The position numbers were made by a program, and so were the translations under genes. Below the pieces are notes generated by a model. It did no database searches. It had not been told where the DNA came from and saw only the letters and a list, made by a program, of their open reading frames with translations. This document shows positions 32,591-46,243 of a DNA stretch of 58,802 nt, piece by piece. Positions within the stretch are counted from its first letter, which is position 1; each line of letters starts with the position of its first letter. The DNA is from Diphasiastrum complanatum (Eukaryota > Streptophyta > Lycopodiopsida > Lycopodiales > Lycopodiaceae), in contig MU833266.1 in NCBI GenBank assembly GCA_029204225.1, positions 1 through 58,802 on the forward strand, written 5' to 3'.

Positions 32591-33292
32591 GCACTTGACG
32601 ATGTGTTGTGGTGATTGATTCGGTCGGGTTTTAAATCGTATTCTCAACTCCACAATGTTGTCTTTTGAATGTTGGTCTATTAACGTTTTGGAGAGCTGGC
32701 TCACAACCATTTTCATGTTGATTTCAAGAAGAAGATCTTGTACATTCAACCCCAAATATGAGTGCTATCTCTTAATTGCTTTTCACCTATCTATGAGTTG
32801 TTACTCAACGAACTCCTACAAATCTCTGAGCATTGATTAGCTATTGTTTATTTCTTTACTTCTAATTAATGATTGATTGAGCAAGATGAGCTTCAGCTAG
32901 TTGCTTACTGATCCATCATTGGTCCCTAAGAGTACTTCTAAGAAGAATAAAGATGAAGCATCATTCCCCTTAGCTAATATTAGAAGTTCAATAGTAAACT
33001 TCGCCCTTCATTTCGCTTCATTAACTAGCCATAAGACAGTATGTAAATACTAACTATAAGCTTGCTGTTACTAGTCGTAACATAGATGGTAGGTCAACAT
33101 CTAGGAAGTTCTACATTTCATCTCATATATACTTCTATATTTCATTTAGTTATGATGATCAGTTGAGTGTATTGCCTCTTCATCTTTTGTGTGTTACAAT
33201 GATTTCTAGACAATACTATTGCTCTTCTGAATCTTAACAAGCCATTCACTTATAGTATTGAAGTCATTTTAATTCAATTCTAGTATCTACAC
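32591..33292. other. No gene seen
   Basis: AT-rich sequence between H and the gag of I. It should contain the end of H and the LTR/PBS of I, but I could not recognise a PBS or paired repeat. Confidence 0.35.
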
Positions 33293-35527
33293 ATGCCTGC
33301 TGCCTTGAACTTCCATATCGATTGTCAATCAAAAGCTAGTCTGATAGTTGAAAAGCTAGAAGGATCAAATTATAGCTTATGGAAATTCAAAATGAAATTT
33401 GTGTTGATGGTTGTGGGAGATAGATAATTGAGTTGAACTAATCTCTAATATTGATGAGCAAGCCATTTCCAAATAGAAACTCAGGGATTGTAAAGCTTTT
33501 GCTCTAATCATTCTGAAATATTAGACATTTGAGTTAGCCATATCAATCAAGCCCACACTTCCAAAGAGGCATGAAACATATTGAGTACATTGGTGAGTAC
33601 ATATTGAGTACATTGGTGAGGGATATCACTTCAAAATTGCATTTGAGAAGAAAATGTTTCTCTCTTAAAATGTCTGACAATGATTCTATCCAGAACCACA
33701 TAAATCAATTCAAGACTCTATTAGAGGCCTACCATCCTCTTATGAGAACCAAGTGATGATTATTTTGACCCACTCAAATATTACATTATCTAGAGTCATC
33801 ACAATGCTATTGCAAGAGGGTATTCAAAGGAGTTGTGGATCCTCATCCTCAAATGAAGATTCACATGCTCTATACTCCAAGAGAGATTCCAAGAAGCAGA
33901 AGAATACGAAGGCAGCCAAGAAAATCGACCCAAATTAGAATCAGTCACATAAATCAATCAAAAATTGAAATCAGCAACCTCCTCAGAAGAAAGTACTATA
34001 GAAGAACTAACCATGAGATCCAAGACTACATGATTCTAAAGTTCAACAACAAAAACAAGAAGTAGGTGGACCAAGAATCCAACACAGTGCCTAAAAAATC
34101 TCAAAGTCCCAGTCATGAAGATAAGCAAGATGCATTTATGGTGAACTGCCAGGATAGTTATCAACATGAAGAATGGTTCTTTGATTCTGGAGGAAGACAA
34201 CACATGGCAAGCCATCAAGAATGGTTCCAAGATTGTTTATCATATAGTACTCAAAAGCTTGTTTATCTTGGTGACAATAGCTAAAAGGTACTACATTTTT
34301 AGAATGGTGAATCCAAACTCATCTCAAAAGTTTTGTATGTTCCAAATCTTACATCAAACTTATTGTCTATCAGTAGGATCACTGATTTAGGACATGGAGA
34401 AGAGTTGGTTCATACCATTGTAGAATTTTTAATAAGACAAAAATAGAGTTCTTGCACTTGGAAAGAGGCAAGGATATCTATATAGGCTCACTCATTGCTA
34501 TTCAGTGACTAATTATGCGCTATGTCTTAATCAATAAAGACCTAATTTGGCACTATAGACTTGGGCACTTGAATCATCTATCTATTGTAGATATGTTTAA
34601 GAAAAGTAGATTAGAACACCTTTCAGATCAAATCAAGAACATGTTTCTAGCAATTCATTACACATTATTCACTTAGATATATGCGGCCAATGGAAATATC
34701 ATTTCTATTTGGTGCTAGATTTGTTTAGCGTTTGATTTTTAGAAATGAACCTTTATTGGTCATTTTATGATAGTGAAACTAATCATTATTTTTTATGAGA
34801 ACTGATGCCTCAATTGAATGCAATCACTCTTTTGGATTACAAGTCAATCAATCATGACCTAGGCTTGTTGATCTTCATCACTAGATGCCACATGGAACTT
34901 TTAGTATAACGCTTATATTAACTACAGGCTACCGCACCTAGTAATGGCACTAGCATATTTAAAAGAGTTTTCTTTTAGTTATCAAAATTCAAAATTTTAG
35001 GTTTGAAAGAAAAAATTTTGTAAGATTTGTTATGAAACCAACAAACAGAGGTCCTCGCTGGATTCTTTATTACGTTTATTGCTGATTTTCAAGAAAAGCA
35101 GCAATATATTTATGAAGCACAAATCATAAGCCTTGCATTTCTTCAAAGTTTTCAAAGATCATGCTGAGTTACAAGCAAGAAAAAAGATCAAAGCACTAAG
35201 GATTGACAATGGAGTTGAATATGCTTCCAATATATTCAAGGAGTATTGTTTGAACAATGGGATCAAACAACAATTTTTTGCTCCTTATTCTTCACAATCC
35301 AATGGACTTGCTGAAAGGAAGAACATGACCCTGGTTGAATCTGCCAAATGCATGCTTGCTGATGTATCATTACTCAAATATTTTTGGGCAGAAGTGGTTT
35401 TTACATCAACTTATCCTCAAAATCGAACTTCAACCAAAAGTTTATCCAACAAAACTTCATATGAATTTTGGATAGGTTCCAAGCCTCATTAAAGCATTTA
35501 AGAGTTTTTGACGTGAAGGAGGGGGAG
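33293..35527 (+). pseudogene. Copia gag-integrase remnant (element I)
   Basis: Plus-strand, heavily decayed. Gag starts at 33293 (MPAALNFHIDCQSKASLIVE, EGSNYSLWKFKMKF) and continues in other frames with SKLHLRRKCFSLKMSDNDSI and LSRVITMLLQEG. The protease region is near 34100-34400 (WFFDSGGRQHMASHQ, keeping D-S-G, then LISKVLYVPNLTSNLLS). Integrase at 35133-35492 has the second catalytic block as LRIDNGVEYASN, then QSNGLAERKNMTLVESAKCM and TSYEFWIGSKPH. It ends near 35500; RT and RNase H are absent. A purine-rich GAAGGAGGGGGAG at 35516-35528 resembles a polypurine tract, which would make the internal deletion reach to the 3' end. Many stops; not functional. Confidence 0.75.
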
Positions 35528-35528
35528 T

Positions 35529-37635
35529 AAGAGACCTCTCCCTTGCTTTACTCATGCTTGTGGTTAGATAGGTGGTTAGTTAGGAGTGGAGAGTAGGAAA
35601 ATTGAGAGGTAAATGTAACTTTGCAAGGGAAGCATTATTCCCTTGGGAGCAAAATCTTTGTGTGACAGGTACCTCCGAGGCCACTACATACATCTTGATA
35701 CCTCCTTGGACTAAATTGCCAATTTTCCCTTGGTGTTGATGAAGCACACTAAGACCAACCTCATGATCTCCCATAATGACATCATAACCTTTGTCAAAAC
35801 AATATTTACAGGTGTTAACCTCTATAAATACTCCCTCTCAAACATTTGATTGAGATCCATCCACTCTCCTTCTACTAGCCAAGGTGAAAACAATGCCACC
35901 ATCATAAAGCAAAAGTTAGATGCTATGGTTCCTATCCAAAATGAAAAAAAAAGAGGTGAAGATGAGTGTAGATCCTAATATTTGATTTCCCTTCGAGTCC
36001 ATACCAATCCTCATGAAAACTTTTTTTGTAAGATGTGCCTAAGATATTGAGATTTTTTAGAGCACTTTGGTGTTTGACTCGATTATTGTCGAATATCATA
36101 AATTTAATCTTACGTCACATTACTTAAGAATTAAGACTAAGCATGATCAAACCAATGCAACACCTTTGCATGTGTAATTTATTATGACATAAGGATATGA
36201 AAATCCTATTACAACTCTCAAGTGCACTACTACGACTATTTGGACGAGAGATTGTGAACAATAAGAAAGCATTGTATTAGTGACTCATAATGTGACAACG
36301 CTATATGATTGTAGCAGTTTGACTATAGAACTTTTGGGCAGAGGAGAAATTTTTGAGTATAAAGTGGGTTTCCTATTGGCCTTATCCTTGATCCACTCTT
36401 TTGATTTTAGTTTAATGTGATGCTTTGATGCGATGTTATAGATTCGATTGTAGTTTCTTTGAATATCATGAATCTTAAATGTTGATTTTGTAAGCTCAAT
36501 AGTTGAAGTTGCATCAATACAATATTTCAAATATTCACAATGTTGAATTATGTACATTAGCTTCAATTCATTCTCAAGATTCAAACTAAGTTGAATGAGC
36601 ATTGTCTTTAAGAGGGGGTTGCAACTAATTGCACTCACAATAATGTGGATACACCAAGTCCTATACCACCCATGAGAGAGAGGGACTTAATTGCATGGAT
36701 CATGACCACCTCAATATATAATTCATTATACTAGCTAGTTTAGTCATCTCAATAGTGCTCAGGTGAGTAAGGGGATTGATTGGCATATATTTATTATAAA
36801 TTTTGTGAATAAGAGACTTTGTGCACCTTGGTCACTCAGTGCAGTTAAGTAACCAAGGCAGGTAGTAAAGCTGGAAATTTATATGACTATGACAGCGAGC
36901 CACAAACCTTCATTGGCAACATAGTGTATTTACTACCTTACAAATAAGTTATATTTATGCAAGCAAGAGCTTGTTCTCTTGTTCTTTATGCACACTTGAT
37001 ATAGCATACCTTTAACATAAATTAAGTGTTCCAAATATCATAGGATTTTCAAATTAATGCTATGATGACATGTTTTGATATGTGATGGTTTCACTAAAAG
37101 TATATAAGTTTACAAGAACCACCAACTCAACTACAAATTTACTCACATGCTTATGGACCATATGGGGTTTTGGAATTTTTACAAAGCAATAAAAAAGGCA
37201 TAAAAAACAAGGTAATTAATAGATCACAAGAAGCTTTCCCTTAAGCTTGACACGACATTCAAATCATTGAAAAATAAATTAAATAAAGATTGCATATGTA
37301 AAAAATAGAGAAAATTTAATTTAATGCTCAAACTCACCTAAGAGTCATACCTCAACCTTTGCAAATCATTGCAACAACTAACATGGCAAAGCATATATCC
37401 ATAAGTCAGGGCTATAGAGTAAGCAAGCAATAGTGATGGTGACTGGGCCATGGGCATGGATCTCTCAAGTGATGGGGAGGACAAGCTTTGGAAAAGACAC
37501 AACAAACGTAGTACCACTAACACAATCACATTAACATTGTATTCTACACCCAAACGATCGAATTTATTGCACAAGGAAAACTTGTTGATTAGTAATGTGG
37601 AATAAAACACCCAAGGGTACCTTTCTATGTCACCC
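35529..37635. other. No gene seen; possible LTR at the left
   Basis: 35529-35870 follows a polypurine-like tract and contains CTATAAATAC near 35825, so it may be an LTR, although it does not start with TG. From 35870 to 37635 I recognise no domain or repeat. Confidence 0.3.
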
Positions 37636-37854
37636 GTTCACCTTGGTGAACAGGTAACCCTTTCTATCCAACACCTAATAATTTGTTTTTTGCAGATCCG
37701 TTCACCCACAAATCAATCTGTTCTTCTAATTTGACATCACTTTCAAATAGGTAACCCGTTCTCTGTAATACGTACGAATTTGTATTTTTCAAACTAGTTC
37801 ACCCAAAGATCAATCCGTTCTTTTGATTGACATCACGTTTGATAGGTGAACCGG
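37636..37854. repeat. Tandem pair with GTTCACC/GGTGAAC palindromes
   Basis: Two imperfect copies: 37653-37749 (97 bp) and 37750-37844 (95 bp). Both begin GGTAACCC and contain a CCGTTC word and GACATCAC. Just left is a palindrome GTTCACC-TT-GGTGAAC (37636-37651), and GGTGAACCGG follows on the right at 37845. Confidence 0.65.
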
Positions 37855-39522
37855 CAACATGGAAAGGCGCCTAAGAAGGTTGCAATGAGTTTTTAGGAGC
37901 TAGTCAAGATTAAAGCTTTTGTGCTAAAAGAGAGGACACTTTACCACGTTCTAAGGAGGTTTGTGATGCTAGCAAAATTTGTAGCTTTGGATGAACTACT
38001 CGGTCCATGAATTTGTAGCTTTGGATGAACTACTCAATCATGGACCCTTAGCGTCTTCTTCTCTAACCAAACGCATTGGGTGACAATCTCTATTAAGACA
38101 AGGATGCCACCAAATAACGTAAGAAGCAGCAGTGAGAAAACACGGGAGCTGAACAGTGCAAGAGGAATTGATGGTACGCAAACCACAAGCATTTTTGTAC
38201 AAAAGGCCAAGAATCCAAACCACCTGCAAGAAACCAATAACATGGGTAGATATGAAAATCAACAAATTGTAGGAGCAAGAGCAAGTTCAGCTGTCCAGAC
38301 AGCTCATCCATGCAAGATGAGAAATTGGAGTTTTTCCCTTCGTCCCAGCCAAGTGAGTGGAGGGTCAAACACTAGAGAAGCAGCATGGAAGGAATCTACA
38401 CAATTTGGAAAAGACCGGTACCAGCACAAGTGCCGAAACAGGAGTAGAAGTATACTTTTTCAAGGTAAATATTAAGCCCTATGCGCATAGTAATGAAAAG
38501 TCACTTGTATTTCATAAGAAAACCGTCTTTTAATGACAGTGTGAATGAATCTATTGATGCTCGATTCTGTCATTCGGGAGTAGAAGTGCACAACATTGAA
38601 GCCATGATCAAAGGTTTTGTCCGTTTTCTTTTTCTATACTATGAATAATAATGGCCTCAAGCCCCTATTTTTTTCATAGAGGAAGTCTGATTATTAGTTC
38701 ACATTCTTCAACGCAGTTTCATTGCAACTAGAAGGACATTTAATCCCTTTTCCATCTAGATTAAAGTAATCAGCGTTTGAGATTTTGAAGACATCAACGA
38801 CTTTCTATCAATTTTGGACTTCGATTGAACTGTCATATATAAAGCTAGCATATTTTAAAATGTGAGCACTGAGCTTCTCATTGCTTCCAGATTATTGTTA
38901 CAATATCGGTCACATAATAGATAGCTGCCCGACTCCCCCAAGGAGAATAATTGTCAAAATGACTGACTGTTGAGGTTAATAAAACCCCAGGCAATGCTCA
39001 ACATCAAGCGAGTGATCATGGAAATGAGCATTAGACACACCTATGGTTTTCACACCACAATAGAATGCTGACAAGACTGAACAAGCTTTGCTGTAGGACA
39101 TGCTGGAACTTTCTAAGCAACAAAATAACACCTTCCTGTTAAGGTAGAACAATGAGAAATGAGTGCGTGTTGCTAACAACAATTTAGCTCCTACTCTATA
39201 GGTTACTACAAGTGAAAAGAATTGACGAAGATTGATATCAAGATGATGAAATCAGAGAAAAAGGCTTGTTCTGTCCTGTTAGCATGCAGACTCAACTAGG
39301 TAGCAGCCCAATTCAATGCAGATTCATCCCAGGTGATTCTATGAAACAATTTTGTAGTGCTATTCTTCGTAGGAGAGGGAGAACCTTTTGGAGTCTGCAG
39401 TTAAAAGTTTTTGTTACAATTGGTTTCTTGCATGCCCCTAGGGGTTCACCTAAACAGTTTGACTTTGAGCACAAGGCTTTTATAGTCCAATGGTCTCACA
39501 GTGTGAGAATGATCTGCCGTAA

Positions 39523-39526
<4 letters not shown>
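37855..39526. other. Unassigned; one 131-codon open frame
   Basis: The plus frame 38080-38475 is open for 131 codons (start MTISIKTRMPPNNVRSSSEK), but the minus strand is open over the same bases and I see no domain. Isolated exon or chance ORF; not called as a gene. The rest has no recognised feature. Confidence 0.25.

Positions 39527-39560
<34 letters not shown>
39527..39560. repeat. (CA)17 microsatellite
   Basis: Thirty-four bases of perfect CA repeat. Confidence 0.95.
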
Positions 39561-39563
<3 letters not shown>

Positions 39564-41580
39564 GACAAGGATTGCAGTAGCCCCGAACATCCCACTCACA
39601 CAAAGATATCAGACCTCCCAACATTTGGAAAGATGAGATAGGAAAAAAATCTCAATGTTGCAAAATTTGAGATACCAGTAGGGGATTCGGATCACACCTC
39701 AAAATTTCCAAGCGAAACACCCTAACCACATGACCACTGGTTATCAGGATATCTTGACTCTTGAGATAACTGACCTGCCTGGTTATCAGTATTCTTGAGA
39801 TAACTGACCTGCTATATCGTGACTACTCATTCTGTAGCAGTAACTCTTATCAGAATGATTTGTGTTCCATACCACAAGCTCTCCCCCCAAGAAACATCTT
39901 ACCAATGAATTGGAACAACTTATACGTTTTTTAAACCATAAAACAAATTTCAGAATAGATCTAGAACCAAGTCCAAAAACTTTCATTATGGTTCAGCTAA
40001 TTGACAATTCAGTCAGCTTTCTGGGAATTGACCAATTCCAGCTCAACCGTCCTATCCATTAGAAAAAAAAGGTTTGTCCAACTTAAGTTGATAGAACATT
40101 TTCAAATGCATTATCCAATGGTTCACTGACAGTCCAAAGGGCCTGCAATTCACCAAAATGCTGTTGACTAGTGACAATCCAATAACCTCCAGCATTCAAT
40201 GTTATGCAAATTTTTTAAGTTCGACTATAATCAATAATGAAACTTGAAACATACTGACTTAACCAAAAACGAATGCTCAACCACAATCATAGGACATATT
40301 TGATTACAACTAAAAATACTCATTATGTCTTGACTCTTGATCTATGATTCCAAATCCTGCAGTGAGGTAAATTTTTATCCAATAGTTCCGTGAACCAGAT
40401 AGTGATATTAGGAAGAAAATCTGATTATTTATATCCAATGGATACTAGATAAAAGTAGTCTAATCATCGAGTTACCATAATTTTCCATAAACCCTGTATT
40501 CATGAATGCCTATGGCTTTCACTATCCCATGATATGCATAACAACTCGGAATTTCATCAAATATCAGTTATACGAGCATACGATAGTTCAAAAGCCTTTA
40601 TAACATTCACAAAAAAACCGATATAAGGTTTATGCTTTGTAACTCACTATACAAGAATATCACTATGTACTACTTCTGAATCAAATAAACTCTTAATCAT
40701 CAAATGAGTGAAAGAATAAAACTAGTTAACAAATGGAAGGTACTAAATTTTCTTGTTTAACAAGTCAAATGAAGCAATCACTCGGATTTATCCCAAAATG
40801 GATTCTTATGCAAGATTTCTAAATGGGCAAGAAGGCAACTAGTACAAGTTGTTAGATGCACTTATTCTAGATTTGACAAAATCTTAATGTATGCGTAAAA
40901 TTCTAGAGTCAAGAAAGAGAAATAATAATCACCATGGTTTATAAATTACTGCAACATCCATCAATAACTTGTGCAAATTTTTTGCTTGTCACTAACTATA
41001 CCATGTTATTTTTTCATGACTTTCATGCACTATCCAACAGATGGTATGCACCAGCAGTGATTTCCTCAAAACCATAGAGTAACGGTTTTCAAAAGATGCT
41101 ACATGAAATTGAAAATACAATAGTCATGCCATTTATGTAATTGTAGCTAGCCACAATTTAACAAGCACTGATGACTTGCAAGCTTTTGTTTGTGATACGT
41201 GCATCCATCCCCATAACACTTTCCCTTCTCTTATATAGTTAGGAAAGAACAATAATCCACATATATCGTTTTTTAGTATTTCAACTTCAATTCCCATAAA
41301 AAAGACGTGAAACTATGAACAAAAATGACTAAGATTAGACAAAAGGTATATAGATTGTAGTATGTACTAGTGAACAAAACTAGCCTTAGGATTTTATGCA
41401 CTACTGAATACAATAAGAGATTTATCAAAAATTACTCAGTACTTGATTCTCCTTGCCCAATAAGGAAATAGAAGCAAAATGGACATGCAAATGGGAAATA
41501 GCGTGGTTTTAGCCAATGTTGATGTCCAGGACTTTGTTCATCTTTCATAACGACTATTAGTCTCTCATCTTCAAATTACC
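39561..41580. other. No gene seen
   Basis: Two kilobases of AT-rich sequence with no recognised coding domain, LTR border or tandem repeat. Confidence 0.35.
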
Positions 41581-41589
41581 TAGAACCCA

Positions 41590-42230
41590 ATGGGCAAGCC
41601 AAACTTTCAACCAATTTATGGAAGACATGCTTCGTGCATATGTTTCTAGCCGACAATCAAATTAGGAAAAGTACCTCCCAATGGTTGAGTATGCGTACAA
41701 CAATATGAAGCATTTTGCCACCAGATTTTGTCCATTTATGCTGTTATATGGCTTTCAGCCTTGTTCACCAATTTTCGTTGGACTCATAGGTTTCAATGTT
41801 CAAGGTGCATTAGATTTCTTGCTAAATATGCAGAAATATTGCAAGTGGCCAAGGAAAGCACTAGATTGGTGAAGATTGAGTGCAATTATATGCTAACCGA
41901 AGCTGCTCTTTAGAGATTTTGAGATTGGAGATTGGGTGTATCTTTGAATTCCAAAAGATTCTAAGCTCTTAGAACAGGGAATGCCCTAAGTTGTCACCAC
42001 GATATAGTTGCCCTTGTAAGATTATAAAGAAACTCAATCAGTTCGCTTATCAAGTAGACTTTCCTCTAGGAACTACGGTTCATACTATATTCCATGTAGG
42101 TCGTTTAAAGGAAGCACTTGGTGGAAGAGATAACCTTGTTCTAGAAGGTGAACTAGTAGTATTGGAGAACTCGACTTCCTTTGTACCTCCCGAACCATAA
42201 AAAGTCGTAGATACATGACAACATCAGTCA
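41590..42230 (+). pseudogene. Ty3/gypsy integrase C-terminal remnant
   Basis: Plus-strand. With frame changes it reads FMEDMLRAYVSSRQSN, a stop where tryptophan is expected, then EKYLPMVEYAYNNMKH and FCPFMLLYGFQPCSP: the end of the gypsy integrase core. After a shift, 41991-42200 gives PRYSCPCKIIKKLNQFAYQV and VHTIFHVGRLKEAL, the C-terminal SH3-like region that precedes a chromodomain in many plant gypsy elements. RT, protease and gag of this element are not here. Internal stops show it is dead. Confidence 0.75.
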
Positions 42231-42918
42231 AGAAATCTTCTGGTTTTTGAACATGATAAACTTATACTTTAGGGTTCCTTGGCATTTCTAGTTGTTGCAT
42301 GATCTACTTACAAAATGGTAAGAAGATATTACAGATTATAGCCAAGTCATATAACACTTGTACACCTCGAGGAAAAGTCAGGTTTCTTGGCATTCCTAGT
42401 TGTTGCTCATCTCCTGGCCTCCGATGTTGTTGCAAGTTGCTATGGTTGCTGAGTTGTCGTCTTTCGTTGGTATTTTTGGGCCATTAAATTGGCTTTGGAT
42501 ATCTCAGTTGTTGGGGTCCTGCAAGTGACATTTCTCTATGGCTTGTTGGGGCTATTAGAATGCCTTGAGAGAGTTCATTCTCTCGTAGATTTCTTCCTGC
42601 ATCTACATCGACCAAGTAACTTGAGAGAGCTTCATTCTCTCTTGGATCATTTATTTGGGTTTTAGTTTTATGTTTTGCCATTGAGGGCCATATTTTACAA
42701 TTGATGTACTATGTTAGTGGATTTTTGTGTGTTGCTTTTGAAATTCTTGTTGTGAGAACTTATGTCCTCTCCTTCAATATCTCCATTGGTGCAGACATTT
42801 TCTGATAGTCTTATTTTCACATTTGTTTATGGTCGGCTACTAGCACAGCTATTGCTTGGGGCCTTTCCTTTGCGGTTCAGTAATAAAAAAAAAAGGCCAA
42901 CATTGAGGGCAATTTTTT
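42231..42918 (+). other. 3' untranslated part of the gypsy element
   Basis: Between integrase and the polypurine tract. Contains a local repeat: CTTGGCATTTCTAGTTGTTG near 42279 and a close copy near 42388. No intact coding sequence. Confidence 0.4.
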
Positions 42919-43250
42919 AAAAGTTGGAGTGTTATGGACTCGTTCTCTCGTAACCCTAATTACTACTCTCCCTAATTAGCGTACCTTTAGGTACTAGGCC
43001 AGTTACCATTAAGGGCATGCTCTTATTGGACTCAAGTACCCTAATTTTCCCTAATGTCATGAGCTTTCCACTAAGGGCTTCCAAATAGTATATATAGGGC
43101 TATCATTTAGTCATTACGTAGATTATTATATTCCTTCTCTTCTGACAGTTGGGCTCTTCATGGGAGATCTCTTTTCTATGGTAAGCTATTGCTTGTAGTT
43201 CTTCATAGATATCAATATATGTGATTGAGCTCATAGCACAAGCTGTGAAG
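42919..43250 (+). repeat. Polypurine tract and LTR of the gypsy element
   Basis: AAAAGTTGGAG at 42919-42929 precedes TGTTATGGACTCG at 42930, the expected LTR start. A TATA box (AGTATATATAGGG) is near 43085. The end is not certain; a CA near 43230-43250 is plausible. No second copy is in the window. Confidence 0.5.
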
Positions 43251-43703
43251 CAGAATGTTGAAAAAATAAACCCCCATTTCAGACTATGTCAATGTCACAC
43301 CATTGCCATTTGGAAAGGGTTTAACCTTTTCGCATGCTACTACCTTGATCTAGAATGTTTTCTCTTAACTTTCAGGTGTTTTCTTCACTGAGGAGGGCCA
43401 TGTTTATTGAACCACAAAGATTCTAGAAAACAAAACGTTCTTTTACAGGCATACTAGTGCTAAAAATCAACAAAAAACTCAAGAAAAACATCAATTTTCT
43501 TGCACGCATCTGTCTAATTACCACCGAGTTACAAGGCCCCACTAAAAGTGTTTTTTCACCAAAAAGAAAGTGTTAAAATTTGTGAACAACACTTGTAACA
43601 AACACTATCACAAGACTCTAGCGACCACAAAAACATTGGTGAGAAAGTGTAGAAGGATTACCATGCCCACCAGCTTCGATTGATCAACAAACAAGTAGTC
43701 CCT

Positions 43704-44035
43704 GGCTCTGATATCATTGTAAGAGCTCCCAAGATCCAATTTGCAACAATCAACATAAACAAGGCTTCTATGTCATTAGCGCAAATAGAGGATTTGAAGC
43801 CTGCAACACATAACCACTCAACCACAAATCATGAGGAGAACACAATCACCCCCCCCATGCTAAGGGAAGCCTACTATCCTAAGGAATCCACGAGAGTTCA
43901 AATTGTACGCTCTCTCTTCCCTAGGATTCTCATGCAGATGCTCTAATCATGCAAGCCATATCGTGAGGTGTCCCAGTCTCCATGCAATGAGCTCACAAGA
44001 TCCCTGACTAGAGTATAACCCTTACTATATTAGAA
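43704..44035 (-). repeat. Orphan PBS and LTR start
   Basis: The minus strand of 43704-43716 reads TGATATCAGAGCC, a copia PBS variant, followed on the plus strand by TGTAAGAGCTCCC at 43718. This marks the 5' LTR of a minus-strand element of which nothing else is recognisable. The right end is not determined. Confidence 0.4.
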
Positions 44036-46243
44036 TTCCTTTGGCAAACCACAAAAGACTTCCTCAGTCACCACCAAGGTTTCGTGATGAAGGCTGGTTA
44101 AGTCCATAACTAGAGACGTAACAAGAGCTTATATTTCAAAGTATGTGACTTCAATGTTGATGTATCGAGGCTATACAAGCATGCCAAACTTAGAGAGAGA
44201 TTATTCTTGGAAAAGCCCTTCCAAGAGAATTGAGAACTACGGTGCTTGATTGAGAGCTACTCTATCTTTGCCTTGAGGGAGCATCTTATGTCCCTAGTCG
44301 GATCGGTTAATTAGCCATTACCTTTTGGTTCCTGATTAGATCTTGAATAAATGAATCCAGTCTTAATTAGAAAATAAGATAAACTTGGAAATCTAGAATC
44401 TTTCTCTTTGAGTAGTTTTCTAGAGACTACTATTTTGCTAGCATTGTTATTATTGTAGTTGCATATTGGAAGTATGTTAGTGATTTGGATTTGGGCATGA
44501 GTTTCATAGATCTTTGAAAGAAAGATGAGCTACTTGAACAATGGATTTGATGAGATCCAGTTTGATTTTTCTCACTTCCTTTTAGACATGTTTGATGAAG
44601 TTGTGTTCATCGACTCTAATTTGGCCCCAAAGATGATCTTGGTGAATCAATTTTTTCAATGAAGGAAGATTGGTGTGCTAGAATTTTAGATTAGAGATAT
44701 AATTTCGATAATAGAAACTGAGTCAATAGGCTAGATCAGTGCACCTTGCAAGTACTTGATTTGTTTGTCTCATATGGAATTGTGGAGTGAATCCTTTAGT
44801 GATTGAATTACTTCTCTAATATATAAAGGTTTGAATCTATCATGGTATTGACTACGTGGCTTAAGCATAATGAAATCAAGCTTACATATGTCCAAAAAAG
44901 AATATAGCAATGAATGTAGATTTTTTAGCTAGCTTAATTGCTACGTTCATGAGGATTTTGGAAAACTTTTTCTAGGGAACGGGAAACTTACTTAGGATCA
45001 TCCAAAATTGGATAATAACTGAGAAGTGATTCAGTCAATAAGATTTATGAAATGAGCAAGTATTTCAAAGAACTAGAATTAGTGAAGATGTTTGGCATGC
45101 TATTGGTGGTTGTATTTGGAATGATACACACTTGTGGATCACCTAATTAAATGGATTTCCATTATTAGAGCATTGATAGGACAATATTTTGAATCAATAT
45201 ATGTAGATGATGCCTATTTAGATGTCTTTGAAAACATGAATGTGGCAAGTTTTGATTATCAATAAGTATAGGGGGCTAGGAAACGTTTAGTGAGATCTAT
45301 TTATGAATGAAAAGCTGAACGAGTTATGTTTGTTCTATGCATAATAAATGGATATGACTTGGAGTTAGTGATAGATGAGGGATGCTGCTAGTTGTATAGG
45401 ACACTAGTATTTCCTAAATCTCGATCATAGTTTGAAGCGGTTTGATGGATATTGGCAAAAGTAGTAGAGGGCCTAGGATGCCTATCAGTTATTGCAAACC
45501 CCATGTATGTGTCCCAATCATGGAAATAGTAATGACAACATTGAATGCTACATGAAAGTTACATATCTTCTCCATTTCTGGATTCGTTATCTCATGCATT
45601 ATGACTCTACCAACATCATGGAATTGGCTTTGATAAGGCATCTCATTCTTGGGGCGAGACATTTGCTTCTACAAACTTCATTGTACATACTTATTCTCTT
45701 ACAATTTATTTATTGGTAAAATCCATAGTGATATATAGAGTTTGGCTAAACCCCATAGTACTACCATTTGATGCTTGAGGCTTTCTTTACCCATTATGCA
45801 TATTGAAACCGTCAGTTGTTTTCTAGATATCATAAACTGGGGACACCTAGCTCATTTGACATGTACTCCTATTCCAAAGGCTTGTACATTTCGTTCATAA
45901 AATATCATCACTTTTTTCTAGAAATAATGCTACTTCGAATCACTTATGTGTATAGCCATTGGGGAGTTGCGAAGGTGTTTAATATTGTTAAAGACCTGTT
46001 CAATAACAGCAATAAGCATTACTGAAAATTCTCAAACTAAGAATAAAAAGATAAGTATATATCGTATGTGCTTTATTACAAACCTGCCCAAATAGTGACA
46101 AGTTCTCGACAACATAAGAAGAATGTGTTCCATTCGCAAGAGGCAATGCATGTTAGAGATCACTCCACTTGCATTAGTAGTTTCAACTGTGCTTTCCACT
46201 GTAGCATGTCAAGACACATTTCTATAGCAAAAAACATCAAAGG
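44036..46243. other. Unassigned, partly coding-like
   Basis: 44520-45720 on the plus strand shows stretches of protein-like sequence in shifting frames (FDEIQFDFSHFLLDMFDEVV, YVDDAYLDVFENMNVASFD) broken by stops. It may be an old element or gene relic. No family recognised. The histidine kinase gene ends just to the right. Confidence 0.25.

Noticed and set aside
38034-38475. Possible membrane protein on the minus strand or 131-codon ORF on the plus strand
   Set aside because: Both strands are open over the same bases; there is no domain, no good start context and no neighbouring exon.
45492-46025. Small ORFs upstream of the kinase stop
   Set aside because: Short, hydrophobic, no domain; near the 3' end of the kinase but on the other strand.
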